64,000 bases of DNA from Dyella solisilvae. Its GTDB lineage: Bacteria; Pseudomonadota; Gammaproteobacteria; Xanthomonadales; Rhodanobacteraceae. The DNA is taken from positions 62,001 through 126,000 of the forward strand of contig NZ_QQSY01000002.1 in the NCBI RefSeq assembly GCF_003351225.1, given 5' to 3'. Position numbers and translations under genes: made by a program. Under the pieces are notes generated by a model. That model did not search any database. It saw only the letters and a list, made by a program, of their open reading frames with translations, and was not told the origin of the DNA. Of the stretch, positions 27,792 to 36,602 are shown piece by piece (positions within the stretch are counted from its first letter, which is position 1; every line of letters begins with the position of its first letter).

Positions 27792-29237
27792 TCAGGCACG
27801 GGCGTCGGCGGCATCGGGCGGCATCACCGCCAGCGGAGCCGTGCTCGCTTCCGCGAGGCGGAAGGTCTTGAACACGTTCCAGCCCATGACAAACATGCCG
27901 GACAGCACGATCAGCCCGCCGCCGAGACGGAACAGGTAATACGGCTTGGTCGCGTTGAGCGCCTCGACGAACGAATAGACCAGGGTGCCGGTCTCCGGGT
28001 CGGTGGCGCGCCACATCAGGCCCTGGGTGACGCCCGCGATCCACATCGAAGCGATGTAGACGACCACGCCAACGGTGTGCAGCCAGAAGTGCGTATCGAT
28101 CAGGCGCGTCGAGTACATCTTCGACAGGCCGAGCACGCGCGGCAGCATCGCGTAGATCGAACCGATCGAAATCATCGCGACCCAGCCGATGGCGCCCGAA
28201 TGCACGTGGCCGATGCCCCAATCGGTGTAGTGACTGAGCGAGTTGACCGTCTTGATCGACATCATCGGCCCCTCGAACGTGCTCATCATGTAGAACGAGA
28301 GCGAGACGACGAGGAACTTCAGGATCGGATCGGTGCGCAGCTTGTACCAGACGCCCGACAGGGTGAGGATGCCGTTGATCGCGCCGCCCCACGACGGCGC
28401 CAGCAGCACCAGCGAGAACACCATGCCCAGCGACTGCGCCCAGTCAGGCAGTGCGGTGTATTGCAGGTGGTGCGGACCGGCCCACATGTAGACGGCGATC
28501 AGCGCCCAGAAGTGCACGATCGACAGGCGATAGGAATAGATCGGGCGACCGGCCTGCTTGGGCACGAAGTAGTACATCATGCCGAGGAAGGCGGTGGTCA
28601 GGAAGAAGCCCACGGCGTTGTGGCCGTACCACCACTGCACCATCGCGTCGACAGCGCCGGAGTAGACCGAGTAGGACTTGAACCAGCCCGCCGGCATGGC
28701 GAGGTTGTTGACCACGTGCAACAGCGCGATGGTGATGATGTACGCGCCATAGAACCAGTTGGCCACGTAGATGTGCTTCACCTTGCGCTTGGCGATGGTG
28801 CCGAAGAACAGCACCGCGTACGCGACCCATACGATGGTGATCAGGATATCGATCGGCCATTCGAGTTCGGCGTACTCCTTGCCCTGGGTCAGGCCCATGG
28901 GCAGGGTGATTGCAGCGGCGACGATGACCAGTTGCCATCCCCAGAACACAAACGACGCCAACTTGTCCGACAACAGCCGGACGTGGCAGGTGCGTTGCAC
29001 CGTATAGAGGCTGGTGGCGAACAGCGCCGAACCGCCGAACGCGAAGATCACCGCATTGGTATGCAGCGGACGCAGCCGGCCATAGCTGAGCCACGGCACA
29101 TCAAAATCAAGGCCCGGCCAGTACAGCTGCGCGGCGATGATCACGCCGACCAGCATGCCGACCACGCCCCAAACCACAGTCATGACGGCAAATTGCCGGA
29201 CGACCTTGTCGTTGTAACTCCCCTCGATGCCCACCAT
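27792..29237 (-). CDS. ccoN: cbb3-type cytochrome c oxidase subunit I (CcoN)
   Basis: 481 aa haem-copper oxidase subunit with about twelve membrane helices, including [10 protein letters not shown] and [10 protein letters not shown], the conserved His ligands of the haem b3-CuB centre. Reduces oxygen to water with high affinity. GGAG sits about 9 nt before the ATG. First gene of the operon; the FNR/Anr box 63 bp upstream implies induction at low oxygen. Confidence 0.96.
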   Translation of the reverse strand: MVGIEGSYNDKVVRQFAVMTVVWGVVGMLVGVIIAAQLYWPGLDFDVPWLSYGRLRPLHTNAVIFAFGGSALFATSLYTVQRTCHVRLLSDKLASFVFWGWQLVIVAAAITLPMGLTQGKEYAELEWPIDILITIVWVAYAVLFFGTIAKRKVKHIYVANWFYGAYIITIALLHVVNNLAMPAGWFKSYSVYSGAVDAMVQWWYGHNAVGFFLTTAFLGMMYYFVPKQAGRPIYSYRLSIVHFWALIAVYMWAGPHHLQYTALPDWAQSLGMVFSLVLLAPSWGGAINGILTLSGVWYKLRTDPILKFLVVSLSFYMMSTFEGPMMSIKTVNSLSHYTDWGIGHVHSGAIGWVAMISIGSIYAMLPRVLGLSKMYSTRLIDTHFWLHTVGVVVYIASMWIAGVTQGLMWRATDPETGTLVYSFVEALNATKPYYLFRLGGGLIVLSGMFVMGWNVFKTFRLAEASTAPLAVMPPDAADARA

Positions 29238-29299
29238 GAGGCCCGCTCCTAGGCTGGATTGAACGCGGGGGAGTCTGGCGGTCGTTCAGATTTGTACTT

Positions 29300-29313
29300 T
29301 TGATCCACATCAA
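29300..29313 (-). promoter_or_regulatory. FNR/Anr box upstream of ccoN
   Basis: TTGATCCACATCAA is a perfect dyad matching the FNR consensus TTGAT-N4-ATCAA. Its centre is about 70 bp upstream of the ccoN start codon, a position that suits class II activation of a promoter with a short leader. Confidence 0.9.
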
Positions 29314-29391
29314 GCCCAGCCGGGTGCGATTTGTCGCAGATCAGGTCTGAGGTAGCTCTGCGGTAGCCCCTGGCACACGCGGCCCCAGCAA

Positions 29392-29419
29392 ATATCTCTT
29401 TATCGCGAGGAAGAGATAT
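29392..29419. promoter_or_regulatory. Palindromic operator-like site upstream of metF (shared with metK)
   Basis: ATATCTCTT (29392-29400) and AAGAGATAT (29411-29419) form a perfect 9-bp inverted repeat, with TCGCGA at the centre adding symmetry. The left half and the AGGAAG element repeat the motif at metK. It lies 37 nt before the metF ATG, in a position to overlap the promoter. Confidence 0.65.
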
Positions 29420-29455
29420 ATATAATCGGATCACCGCTACCCCAGGACCCGCGCA

Positions 29456-30283
29456 ATGCCCTCCATCAGCTTTGAGTTCTTTCCGCCCAAGACCGAGGAA
29501 CAGCGGCTGCAGCTCGACCAGGCGGCCGGCCTGCTCAAGTCGCTCGGACCCGAGTACGTGTCGGTGACGTTCGGCGCTGGCGGCTCAACGCTGAGCTACA
29601 CCGGCGAAACCGTCGCCCGGCTGCATAGCGAGCACGGCCTGGATGTGGCGCCCCATCTGTCCTGCGTCGGCGGCACTCGCGCCGAGCTGGCCGAGCTGCT
29701 GGATAGCTACCGCGCCGCCGGCTACCGCCGGATCGTCGCGCTGCGCGGCGACCTGCCTTCGGGCATGGCCACCCCTGGCGACTTCCGTTATGCCGCTGAG
29801 CTGGTGCGCTTCATCCGCGAGCACTCCGGCGACCACTTCCATATCGAAGTGGCGGCGTATCCGGAGATCCATCCACAGGCCGACGATGCGCTGGCCGACC
29901 TGCGCCATTTCAAGGCCAAGGTGGATGCCGGCGCCAACGGCGCCATCACCCAGTACTTCTTCAACGCCGACGCGTATTTCCGCTTCGTCGAGGACGTGCG
30001 GCGGATGGGCGTGGCGGTGCCGATCGTGCCGGGCATCATGCCGATCTCCAATTACTTCCAGCTCAAGCGCTTCTCCGATGCGTGCGGCGCGGAGATCCCG
30101 CGCTGGATCAGCAAGCGGATGCAGGCCCACGGCGACGACGCCGCTTCGATCCGCGAGCTGGGCGCCGATGTGGTCGCGCAGTTGTGCCGCCGGTTGCTCG
30201 ACGGCGGCGCGCCGGGCCTGCACTTCTACACCTTGAACCGTGCGCGGGCGACCCGGGCGATTCTGGACCGGCTGCACGGTTAA
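29456..30283 (+). CDS. metF: 5,10-methylenetetrahydrofolate reductase
   Basis: 275 aa. FAD-dependent TIM-barrel enzyme making 5-methyl-THF for methionine synthesis. It opens with I-S-F-E-F-F-P-P-K-T (Glu is catalytic) and contains T-F-G-A-G-G-S-T, the folate/FAD region L-R-G-D-L-P, and V-P-G-I-M-P-I-S-N-Y. It lacks the eukaryotic regulatory domain, as expected. The upstream palindrome is shared with metK, which links it to SAM-cycle control. Confidence 0.95.
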   Translation: MPSISFEFFPPKTEEQRLQLDQAAGLLKSLGPEYVSVTFGAGGSTLSYTGETVARLHSEHGLDVAPHLSCVGGTRAELAELLDSYRAAGYRRIVALRGDLPSGMATPGDFRYAAELVRFIREHSGDHFHIEVAAYPEIHPQADDALADLRHFKAKVDAGANGAITQYFFNADAYFRFVEDVRRMGVAVPIVPGIMPISNYFQLKRFSDACGAEIPRWISKRMQAHGDDAASIRELGADVVAQLCRRLLDGGAPGLHFYTLNRARATRAILDRLHG

Positions 30284-30299
30284 GGCACACGGGCGGGCG

Positions 30300-30311
30300 T
30301 AAGCTCGCCCG
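30300..30311 (+). promoter_or_regulatory. -10-like TAAGCT 6 nt before an ATG
   Basis: TAAGCT followed by CGCCCG and ATG at 30312; no Shine-Dalgarno sequence. The spacing is the same as at dusB, uup and thiS. The box is a weaker match to the consensus, and the GGGCG/CGCCC pair around it could instead form a hairpin. Confidence 0.3.
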
Positions 30312-30902
30312 ATGATCAGGTACGGGTTGGCGCTGCTGCTTCTGTTGCCGATGGGCGTGCGGGCCCAGGACGTCATCCATCGCTGCGTCAGCGCCGACGG
30401 CCATCCGGTGTTCACCGACCAGCCCTGTGCCGCGCTGCAAGCCACCCCCGTGGCCGACCCGCGCGAAGCGCCGGCTCCACCTGCAGCAACGGAGGCCTCG
30501 GCTTCACCGCCTCCAGTTTCGTGTTCCACTACCGTCGCCGACCTGCGCCAGGGTGTGCTGGATGCCTTCGCCAGCCGTGACCCGAACCGCCTGGCGGGCC
30601 TGATGCTGTGGAGCGGCTATGGCCGCAATGCGGTGGTAGCCGACATCCGCTCGCTCGGAGGACTGATGCAGCATCCGCTGCTGGATGTCGACGACGACGT
30701 GGAGCCGGCGCCAGCCCCGCCCAGTTCAAGCGACCTCACCCGCCTCCCCGATGCCCCCGTCGCGTCGCCGCCGCCCAACACCAGCGGGGAACGCCAACTG
30801 GTGGTTCGCACCGCCGCGGAAGATGGCAGCGGCGTGGCGCGCGAAACCCGATTCAGTGTGGTGAGGCGCTCCGGCTGCCTGTGGCTTCGGGGATCCGGCT
30901 AA
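30312..30902 (+). CDS. Secreted protein with an N-terminal DUF4124-like segment
   Basis: 196 aa. Signal peptide with a hydrophobic L-L-L-L-L-P core, ending V-R-A-Q. Then V-I-H-R-C-V-S-A-D-G-H-P-V-F-T-D-Q-P-C, a DUF4124-like segment with two Cys that probably pair. The middle is Pro/Ala-rich and the C-terminal ~50 residues are a separate small domain. No enzyme motif is seen. Function unknown. It lies between metF and ilvE on the same strand, with 28- and 50-bp gaps. Confidence 0.7.
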   Translation: MIRYGLALLLLLPMGVRAQDVIHRCVSADGHPVFTDQPCAALQATPVADPREAPAPPAATEASASPPPVSCSTTVADLRQGVLDAFASRDPNRLAGLMLWSGYGRNAVVADIRSLGGLMQHPLLDVDDDVEPAPAPPSSSDLTRLPDAPVASPPPNTSGERQLVVRTAAEDGSGVARETRFSVVRRSGCLWLRGSG

Positions 30903-30952
30903 CACACCGCCACCGGGTTATCATGTGGCGATTTTGTCCCTGGAGCATCGAC

Positions 30953-31870
30953 ATGGCGCAGCAGTACCCCGACTGGATCTGGCAGAACGGCGTGATCAAG
31001 CCCTGGCCCGAAGCGACCACGCACGTCATGGCCCACGCGCTGCATTACGGATCCTCGGTGTTCGAAGGCATCCGCAGCTACGCGACGCCAGATGGCGCGG
31101 CGATCTTCCGCCTCACCGACCACCTCAAGCGGCTGTACCAGTCGGCCAAGATCTACGACATGGCCCTGCCCTACACGCAGGACGAGCTGGCCGCCGCGTG
31201 CCGCGAGGTGGTGCGCAAGAACGGCCTCAACGCCGCGTACCTGCGTCCGGTCGCCTACCGTGGCCTGGGTGGCTTTGGCCTGTCCGCCGAGACGCCGATC
31301 GACGTCGCCGTCGCCGCGTGGCCGATGGGTCCCTACCTTGGCCCCGAGGCTCTCGAGAACGGCATCGACGCGTGCGTGTCGAGCTGGCAGCGCTTTGCGC
31401 CCAACACGATTCCGGCCGGCGCGAAGGCAGGCGGCAATTACCTTTCCGGCCAGCTGATCGCGCGCGAAGCGCGCCGCCTGGGCTTCGGCGAAGGCATCGC
31501 CATGGCCTCCAGCGGCCTGCTCAGCGAGGGCGCCGGCGAGAACCTGTTCCTGGTCTTCGATGGCGTGCTGCACACGACCCCGGCCAGCGCCTCCATCCTC
31601 ACCGGCATCACCCGTGACACGCTCAAGACGCTGGCCCGCGAGGATGGCATCGAGGTGATCGAGCGAGACATCCCGCGCGAGTACCTGTACCTGTGCGACG
31701 AACTGCTGATGTGCGGTACCGCCGCGGAAATCACCCCGATCCGCTCGGTGGACGGCAAGAAAATCGGCAGCGGCAAGGCCGGTCGCGTCACCCGTCGCCT
31801 GCAGGAGCTGTTCTTCGGCCTGTTCAACGGCAAGACCAACGACCAGTGGGGCTGGCTGGAACCGCTGTAA
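30953..31870 (+). CDS. ilvE: Branched-chain amino-acid aminotransferase
   Basis: 305 aa, class IV PLP transaminase for the last step of valine, leucine and isoleucine synthesis. Evidence is H-Y-G-S-S-V-F-E-G-I-R near the N-terminus, A-G-A-K-A-G-G-N-Y containing the PLP lysine, E-G-A-G-E-N-L-F, and M-C-G-T-A-A-E-I-T-P-I. The C-terminus W-G-W-L matches E. coli IlvE. GGAG lies upstream of the ATG at 30953. Followed by a strong hairpin. Confidence 0.93.
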   Translation: MAQQYPDWIWQNGVIKPWPEATTHVMAHALHYGSSVFEGIRSYATPDGAAIFRLTDHLKRLYQSAKIYDMALPYTQDELAAACREVVRKNGLNAAYLRPVAYRGLGGFGLSAETPIDVAVAAWPMGPYLGPEALENGIDACVSSWQRFAPNTIPAGAKAGGNYLSGQLIAREARRLGFGEGIAMASSGLLSEGAGENLFLVFDGVLHTTPASASILTGITRDTLKTLAREDGIEVIERDIPREYLYLCDELLMCGTAAEITPIRSVDGKKIGSGKAGRVTRRLQELFFGLFNGKTNDQWGWLEPL

Positions 31871-31884
31871 GTCGCTTTGGTTCC

Positions 31885-31913
31885 GGCAGGAGCGCACAGA
31901 GTGCGCTCCTGCC
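31885..31913. terminator. Hairpin between convergent ilvE and histidine kinase genes
   Basis: Perfect 13-bp stem GGCAGGAGCGCAC / GTGCGCTCCTGCC with a 3-nt loop. No T-run on either strand. It probably acts as a bidirectional 3' end signal. Confidence 0.6.
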
Positions 31914-31928
31914 GCCGCGCAGCCGCGA

Positions 31929-33212
31929 TCAGGAAAACACGAGGCTGGCGATCGCCCCGTTGGTTTCGGAACGCGGGCGCATCGACACTTCCCAGCCGTA
32001 GAGGTCGCACAGGCGGCGCACGATGGCCAAGCCCAGGCCGGCGCCGCTTCCACCGGCGCCCTCACCACGCACACCGCGCTGGAACAGCCGCTCGGCGTCC
32101 TCCGGCTTGATGCCGGGACCCGTATCGATCACCTCGATGCGGTCGCCGCGCACCTCGACCGTGACCATGCCCTCCAGCGTGTACTTGATCGCGTTGCCGA
32201 TCAGGTTGGTCAGCGCCACCGCCAGCACCGAGGCTGGCGCATTCACGCTCACCCCCTGCTTGACCACCAGCTCGATGTCGAGCGGTTTGTCGCGCATCTG
32301 GGGACGCTGACTCTCGATCACGTCGCTCGCGACCTTCGCCACATCGGTGGTTTCGCCACGCGTGGGTCCACGACGCTCCGCGCGCGACAGCAACAGCAGC
32401 GCCTCGATCAGCTCGGTGGCCTGGCGGGAGGAACGCTCGATACGCTTGAGGCGTTCGCGCAACTTGTCGGTGAGGTCAGGCGAACCTTGCAGCAGCTCGG
32501 TGGTGCTGGCGATGACCGCCAGCGGCGTGCGCAGCTCGTGGCTGACGTCGGAATTGAACTCGCGGTCGCGTTCGACCATGGCGGTCAGGCGCGAGGAGTA
32601 CTCGTCCAGCGCCAGCGCCAGCTCGCCCACCTCGTCGTCGGCAAAATGCGGCGCCAGCGGCTCGGCCTTGCCGTTCTTGCGGAAGTCGCGCAGGCGGCGC
32701 GCCAGCTCGCTCACCGGCTTGAGCACCTTGCGCGAAAGCCACAAGCCAAGCACCAGCGACAGCAGGCCAAACAGGAACACCGCGCCGATCACGCTGAAAA
32801 GCAGCTGCTGCTTCCCCAGTTCCTCGCGCGTCACGTCGTAGCGCAGGAAGCTGATGATGCCGTTCTCGCGGAACACCGCCAGCTTGTAGTGATGGCGCTG
32901 GCCATCGCCATCGGTTTCGTAGATGTCATGCACGCCGGTGGACAAGTTCTGCCACGACAGCGGCGCCTTGTAGAGCGTGCGGTCGCTCAGCACCGTGCCG
33001 GTGAGCAACCGCGAGCCGCTGGGCGCGCCGGGGTGATCATGCGCCTGCTGATTGGCCCAGCGCGCATCGTCCATCAGGCTGGAATTGACCAGCTGATCCT
33101 CGACGCGGGTGCGGATATTCAGCGCGGCCAGCGCAAACAACGCGCTGAGGCCAAAGCCGAACAGCGCGAAGGAGACGACCAGGCGGAACCTGAGCTTACG
33201 CCTGGACTGCAT
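31929..33212 (-). CDS. Two-component sensor histidine kinase
   Basis: 427 aa. Membrane helices at about 10-32 and 137-160 enclose a periplasmic sensor domain of about 100 residues. A HAMP segment follows, then the phospho-acceptor S-H-E-L-R-T-P-L with His225, N box N-L-I-G-N-A-I-K-Y, and ATP-lid motifs D-T-G-P-G-I and G-A-G-L-G-L-A-I. The start overlaps the end of the response regulator gene by 17 nt. The signal is unknown; the sensor domain is not one I recognise. Confidence 0.92.
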   Translation of the reverse strand: MQSRRKLRFRLVVSFALFGFGLSALFALAALNIRTRVEDQLVNSSLMDDARWANQQAHDHPGAPSGSRLLTGTVLSDRTLYKAPLSWQNLSTGVHDIYETDGDGQRHHYKLAVFRENGIISFLRYDVTREELGKQQLLFSVIGAVFLFGLLSLVLGLWLSRKVLKPVSELARRLRDFRKNGKAEPLAPHFADDEVGELALALDEYSSRLTAMVERDREFNSDVSHELRTPLAVIASTTELLQGSPDLTDKLRERLKRIERSSRQATELIEALLLLSRAERRGPTRGETTDVAKVASDVIESQRPQMRDKPLDIELVVKQGVSVNAPASVLAVALTNLIGNAIKYTLEGMVTVEVRGDRIEVIDTGPGIKPEDAERLFQRGVRGEGAGGSGAGLGLAIVRRLCDLYGWEVSMRPRSETNGAIASLVFS

Positions 33213-33882
33213 CCGGTTCGACCATCCGATATCCGATGCCGTGCCGCGTGTGGATCAGCGGCTTTTCGAACGGCTTGTCGATCGCGGCGCGCAGACCGTG
33301 GATGTGCACGCGCAGCGAATCGCTGTCGGGCAGTTCCTCGCCCCACACGCGCTGTTCCAGGTCCTGGCGGGTCACCACCGAAGGGCTGGCTTCCATCAGC
33401 GCCTGCAATAGTTTCAGGCCGATCGGGTTGAGCTGGATCGACTTGCCCTCGCGAGTCACCGTGAGCGTGTCCAGGTTGTAGGTGAGATCGCCCACCTTCA
33501 GCACGCGGCTCTGCGGACCCTTGCCGCGACGGGCCAGCACTTCCAGACGCGCCGCCAGCTCCTGCAGCGCGAACGGCTTGGTCATGTAGTCGTCGGCGCC
33601 GGATTCGAAGCCGGTGAGCTTCTGTTCCAACGCGTCGCGCGCGGTCAGCATGAGGATAGGCGTCTGCTTGTGCGCCTCGTGGCGCAGCTTGCGTGCGACG
33701 TCCAGACCGTCCATGCCTGGCAAGGTCAGGTCGAGCACGATGACGTCGAAGTCATGCACCACGGCCAGATGCAGGCCAGTGACGCCATCCCCGGCAAAGT
33801 CGACCACATGGCCGCGGTCTTCCAGATAATCGCCGATGTTGGTCGCGATATCGCTGTTGTCTTCGATCACCAGTACGCGCAT
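33196..33882 (-). CDS. OmpR/PhoB-family response regulator
   Basis: 228 aa. Receiver domain starts M-R-V-L-V-I-E-D-N; the phosphorylation site is Asp51 in V-L-D-L-T-L-P-G-M, with the conserved Lys in M-T-K-P-F. The C-terminal winged-helix domain has L-R-V-H-I-H-G-L-R and H-T-R-H-G-I-G-Y-R-M. A GGAGGA site sits 4 nt before the ATG. Co-transcribed with the downstream kinase, its presumed partner. Its targets are unknown. Confidence 0.93.
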   Translation of the reverse strand: MRVLVIEDNSDIATNIGDYLEDRGHVVDFAGDGVTGLHLAVVHDFDVIVLDLTLPGMDGLDVARKLRHEAHKQTPILMLTARDALEQKLTGFESGADDYMTKPFALQELAARLEVLARRGKGPQSRVLKVGDLTYNLDTLTVTREGKSIQLNPIGLKLLQALMEASPSVVTRQDLEQRVWGEELPDSDSLRVHIHGLRAAIDKPFEKPLIHTRHGIGYRMVEPDAVQA

Positions 33883-34006
33883 GCGTCCTCCATACGCAGC
33901 CGGCATAGGGGCCGGCCGAGGGCTCAAGCTTAACAATTAACAAGCCAGCACGGGGGAAAAGGAGCCCGGCGGGGGCCGAGCTGGAGGGCGGCCGGGAACA
34001 GGCAAG

Positions 34007-34048
34007 AAAAAAGCCCAGGCGGGTCGACTTGACGTCGTTCGCCTGGGC
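34007..34048 (-). terminator. Rho-independent terminator of the 161-aa secreted protein gene
   Basis: Read on the minus strand: CGCCTGGGC...GCCCAGGCG is a perfect 9-bp stem reversed here at 34013-34021 and 34040-34048, with an 18-nt loop, followed by TTTTTT (34012-34007). It lies about 140 bp after the stop codon of the gene at 34184-34669. Confidence 0.75.
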
Positions 34049-34183
34049 CCAAGCTACTGCCCCGATACCGAAATCTGCTGTCACCAGACCTTGCGGTTGA
34101 AGTGCCAAGCAAATTGCAGTGGGGCTTTTATAGGGGCGCTGCGGTTACAGAGTAGTTAACCTGTACTCACGCCGATGTTAACT

Positions 34184-34669
34184 TCAGTGCCCGCCGACCG
34201 GGTTCTGTTGTTGCTTGGAATCCTGCAGGTAGCGCTGCGTCATGCCCTCTTCCTCCTGCAGCTGACGCTTGGTCTTGCACACCGTCTTGGGAATGTGGGA
34301 GCCCATTGGCTGGACTTGCTCGCAGATCTCGCGGTCGGCGTCGTTGTGCGTGAGGATCGCGTTCACCTCGGACTGGTGGTTGTAGAGCTGCACCTTGGAC
34401 GCCTGGTCCATTGCGTCGACCGTGCCGAACTTGTCGTACAGGCCTTGCATGTCGCTGAGATCGCGATTGACGGTGTCCTGATCGCCCTTGCCTACGGACT
34501 CGAATCGCCCCCCGGGCGCCATCTGCTGGCGGACGTGATCGGCCACAGCGGCGAACTCGTCCTTGGTATTTGCCTTGACATCGGGCTTGGCCTCCTTGGC
34601 TTGCACGGCCGCCACCTGCACCAGAATCACCATCGCCGCCACGATCGGCAGCCAGAGTCTTTGCTTCAT
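34184..34669 (-). CDS. Secreted protein of unknown function
   Basis: 161 aa with a signal peptide (M-K-Q-R-L-W-L-P-I-V, cleaved near V-Q-A). The mature part is polar and Gln/Asp-rich. Near the C-terminus are two Cys (I-C-E-Q-V-Q and T-V-C-K-T-K-R-Q-L) that could form a disulphide, followed by an E-E-E-G-M-T-Q-R-Y-L-Q helix. GGGAGGAGG precedes the ATG. It is monocistronic with its own terminator. I do not recognise the family. Confidence 0.75.
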   Translation of the reverse strand: MKQRLWLPIVAAMVILVQVAAVQAKEAKPDVKANTKDEFAAVADHVRQQMAPGGRFESVGKGDQDTVNRDLSDMQGLYDKFGTVDAMDQASKVQLYNHQSEVNAILTHNDADREICEQVQPMGSHIPKTVCKTKRQLQEEEGMTQRYLQDSKQQQNPVGGH

Positions 34670-34846
34670 GCCTCCTCCCAACCTGCGGCATCCCCCCTCG
34701 GGATGCATCCCACAGGAAGGGCCGATCCTATGCGGGGGGAACGAGCAGAGCCAAGTGTCTTCGGTAGTAGGCCTGAGCGTCTCGCCGTCGTGCTGCTGAC
34801 GGAGCGCCACGCAAAGCGCGGCGGGCGCACTGCGTAAGCGTTAACG

Positions 34847-35764
34847 CTAGACCACGCGCTGGGCGCGACGATGCACCTTGGCGCTGACGCCGCCCGCCTC
34901 CGCTTCCAGCAAGCCGATGATGGCCGCCGCCACGTCCACACCGGTCGCAGCCTCGATGCCCTCCAGACCAGGCGAGGCGTTCACCTCGAGGATCAGCGGG
35001 CCGCGCTTGGAACGCAGCATGTCGACGCCGGCAACCCCCAGGCCCAGCGCCGCCGCGGCCTGCACCGCAATCCGGCGCTCCTCCGCACTCAGCGTCGCCG
35101 CACTGGCGGAGCCACCGCGATGCAGATTCGCGCGGAACTCGCCTGGACTGGCCTCGCGCTGCATCGCGGCGACCACTTTCCTGCCGACCACGAAGCAGCG
35201 CAGGTCGCTGCCCTTCGCCTCGCCGATGAACTCCTGCACCAGGAAATTGGCGTAAAGGCCACGGAAGGCCTCAATCACGCTCTGCGAGGCGCTTTTTTTC
35301 TCCGCAAGCACCACGCCGGTGCCCTGGCTGCCTTCGTTGAGTTTGATCACGTGGGGCGGGTCGCCCAGCATGGCCAGCACGTCGGCCGTATCGTCGGGGT
35401 TGTCGCCGAACACGGTGGCCGGCATGTCCAGCCCCTTGGCCGACAGGATCTGCAGGCAGCGCAACTTGTCGCGCGCGCGCAGCACGGCGTCCGACGAGTT
35501 GGGCGTGTACACCCCCATCATTTCCAGCTGGCGCAGCACCGCAGTGCCGTAAAACGTGCTGGTGACGCCAATGCGAGGAATCACCGCATCGATCCCGTGC
35601 AGCGCCTTGCCCTTGTAGCGGATGGACATGTTGCCGGGCGCGATGCGCACGTAGCAGCGCAACGGATCGAGCACGCGCACCACATGACCACGCTCGCGCG
35701 CCACGTCGACCAGGCGCTGGGTGGAATACAGGCGGGTGTTGCGGGAGAGGATGGCAATCTTCAT
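34847..35764 (-). CDS. rimK: RimK-family alpha-L-glutamate ligase
   Basis: 305 aa, ATP-grasp ligase that adds glutamates to the C-terminus of ribosomal protein S6. The N-terminus [15 protein letters not shown] is the RimK hallmark. ATP-grasp features include [28 protein letters not shown] and [13 protein letters not shown]. It overlaps the upstream rimB-like gene by 4 nt. Confidence 0.93.
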   Translation of the reverse strand: MKIAILSRNTRLYSTQRLVDVARERGHVVRVLDPLRCYVRIAPGNMSIRYKGKALHGIDAVIPRIGVTSTFYGTAVLRQLEMMGVYTPNSSDAVLRARDKLRCLQILSAKGLDMPATVFGDNPDDTADVLAMLGDPPHVIKLNEGSQGTGVVLAEKKSASQSVIEAFRGLYANFLVQEFIGEAKGSDLRCFVVGRKVVAAMQREASPGEFRANLHRGGSASAATLSAEERRIAVQAAAALGLGVAGVDMLRSKRGPLILEVNASPGLEGIEAATGVDVAAAIIGLLEAEAGGVSAKVHRRAQRVV

Positions 35765-36216
35765 GGAACACCCGTCGACACGATCGGCAACGATCGCGGC
35801 TGCGTATAGGAAAGCGCGGGATCGACCGCGAAACGGCCGAGCAGCGCAGTGCGGCCCAGCAGCATGGGAAACAGCATATGTCGCCGATCGGTCAGATTGA
35901 TGTCGACCGGAAAACACTCGCCCGCGAGCTGCACCTCGGTACGGATGAACCAGCGCAGGGTCCGCCGCCCCCCGGTGTCGGTGACTGCGCGCCGGTCCAG
36001 CGCTGGCGCTTCGCAGGCCACTCCGACGCGGTGCCGGCTGCCGACATTCACAGCGAACCGCAACCACGTCTCGCCATCGCGCTCGAAGCTTTCCAGAGCG
36101 TCCACGTGCAGCGAACTGCTGCGCGCTCCGGTGTCGAGCTTGGCCTTGAGCCGGGGGATGCCGAGCAACGGCAACGCCAGACGCTCCCGCCAGCCGAGGG
36201 TGATCACATCCGCCAT
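35761..36216 (-). CDS. rimB: RimB-like retropepsin-type protease (RimK partner)
   Basis: 151 aa. It begins with G-W-R-E and contains [12 protein letters not shown], the D-T-G-A active-site motif of the 'ATP-dependent zinc protease'/RimB family, and ends with a M-L-L-G-R-T-A-L segment typical of aspartic-protease-like folds. In pseudomonads RimB works with RimK on S6 modification. The 4-nt overlap (ATGA) with rimK supports a joint function. No rimA-like gene is present here. Confidence 0.85.
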   Translation of the reverse strand: MADVITLGWRERLALPLLGIPRLKAKLDTGARSSSLHVDALESFERDGETWLRFAVNVGSRHRVGVACEAPALDRRAVTDTGGRRTLRWFIRTEVQLAGECFPVDINLTDRRHMLFPMLLGRTALLGRFAVDPALSYTQPRSLPIVSTGVP

Positions 36217-36288
36217 TATCAGCGCACGCCGCAGGGTTACGTGAAAGGAGCTCGGTGGGGTCGGGAGCTTGGGAGACTGACTCTAGTG

Positions 36289-36362
36289 TGGAGCGGGTGA
36301 AGGGAATCGAACCCTCGTCAGTAGCTTGGGAAGCTACAGCTCTACCATTGAGCTACACCCGC
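36289..36362 (-). tRNA. tRNA-Gly (anticodon CCC)
   Basis: Read on the minus strand, 74 nt. The 7-bp acceptor stem is GCGGGTG / CACCCGC. The anticodon stem is GTAGC / GCTAC, with loop TTCCCAA giving anticodon CCC. The T arm contains GGTTCGATTCC, and an encoded 3' TCCA completes the molecule. No phage or island junction was seen next to it. Confidence 0.95.
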
Positions 36363-36602
36363 AGCGCCCGGCGATGGTAACCCGGGACCGGCGGCATTTG
36401 GAACCGCTGGCCAGCCCAACACGGGATAAACCGGACATGGCGGCGCGCTGAATCGTCAGCGGCAACCGACCTGCCGGGTTCTTGCAGCCGCGCGACCGAT
36501 CATCCGCATAATGTGCCCGTCGACGCCCGTACGCGCCTGCGCGTTACCACGGGGGACGATTCGATCGCGCGACGACGTCGCGCCTTGCTCTGGAGATTTT
36601 CG

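Noticed and set aside
36289-36362. tRNA-Gly as an integration site
   Set aside because: No integrase or direct repeat of the tRNA 3' end was found on either side.
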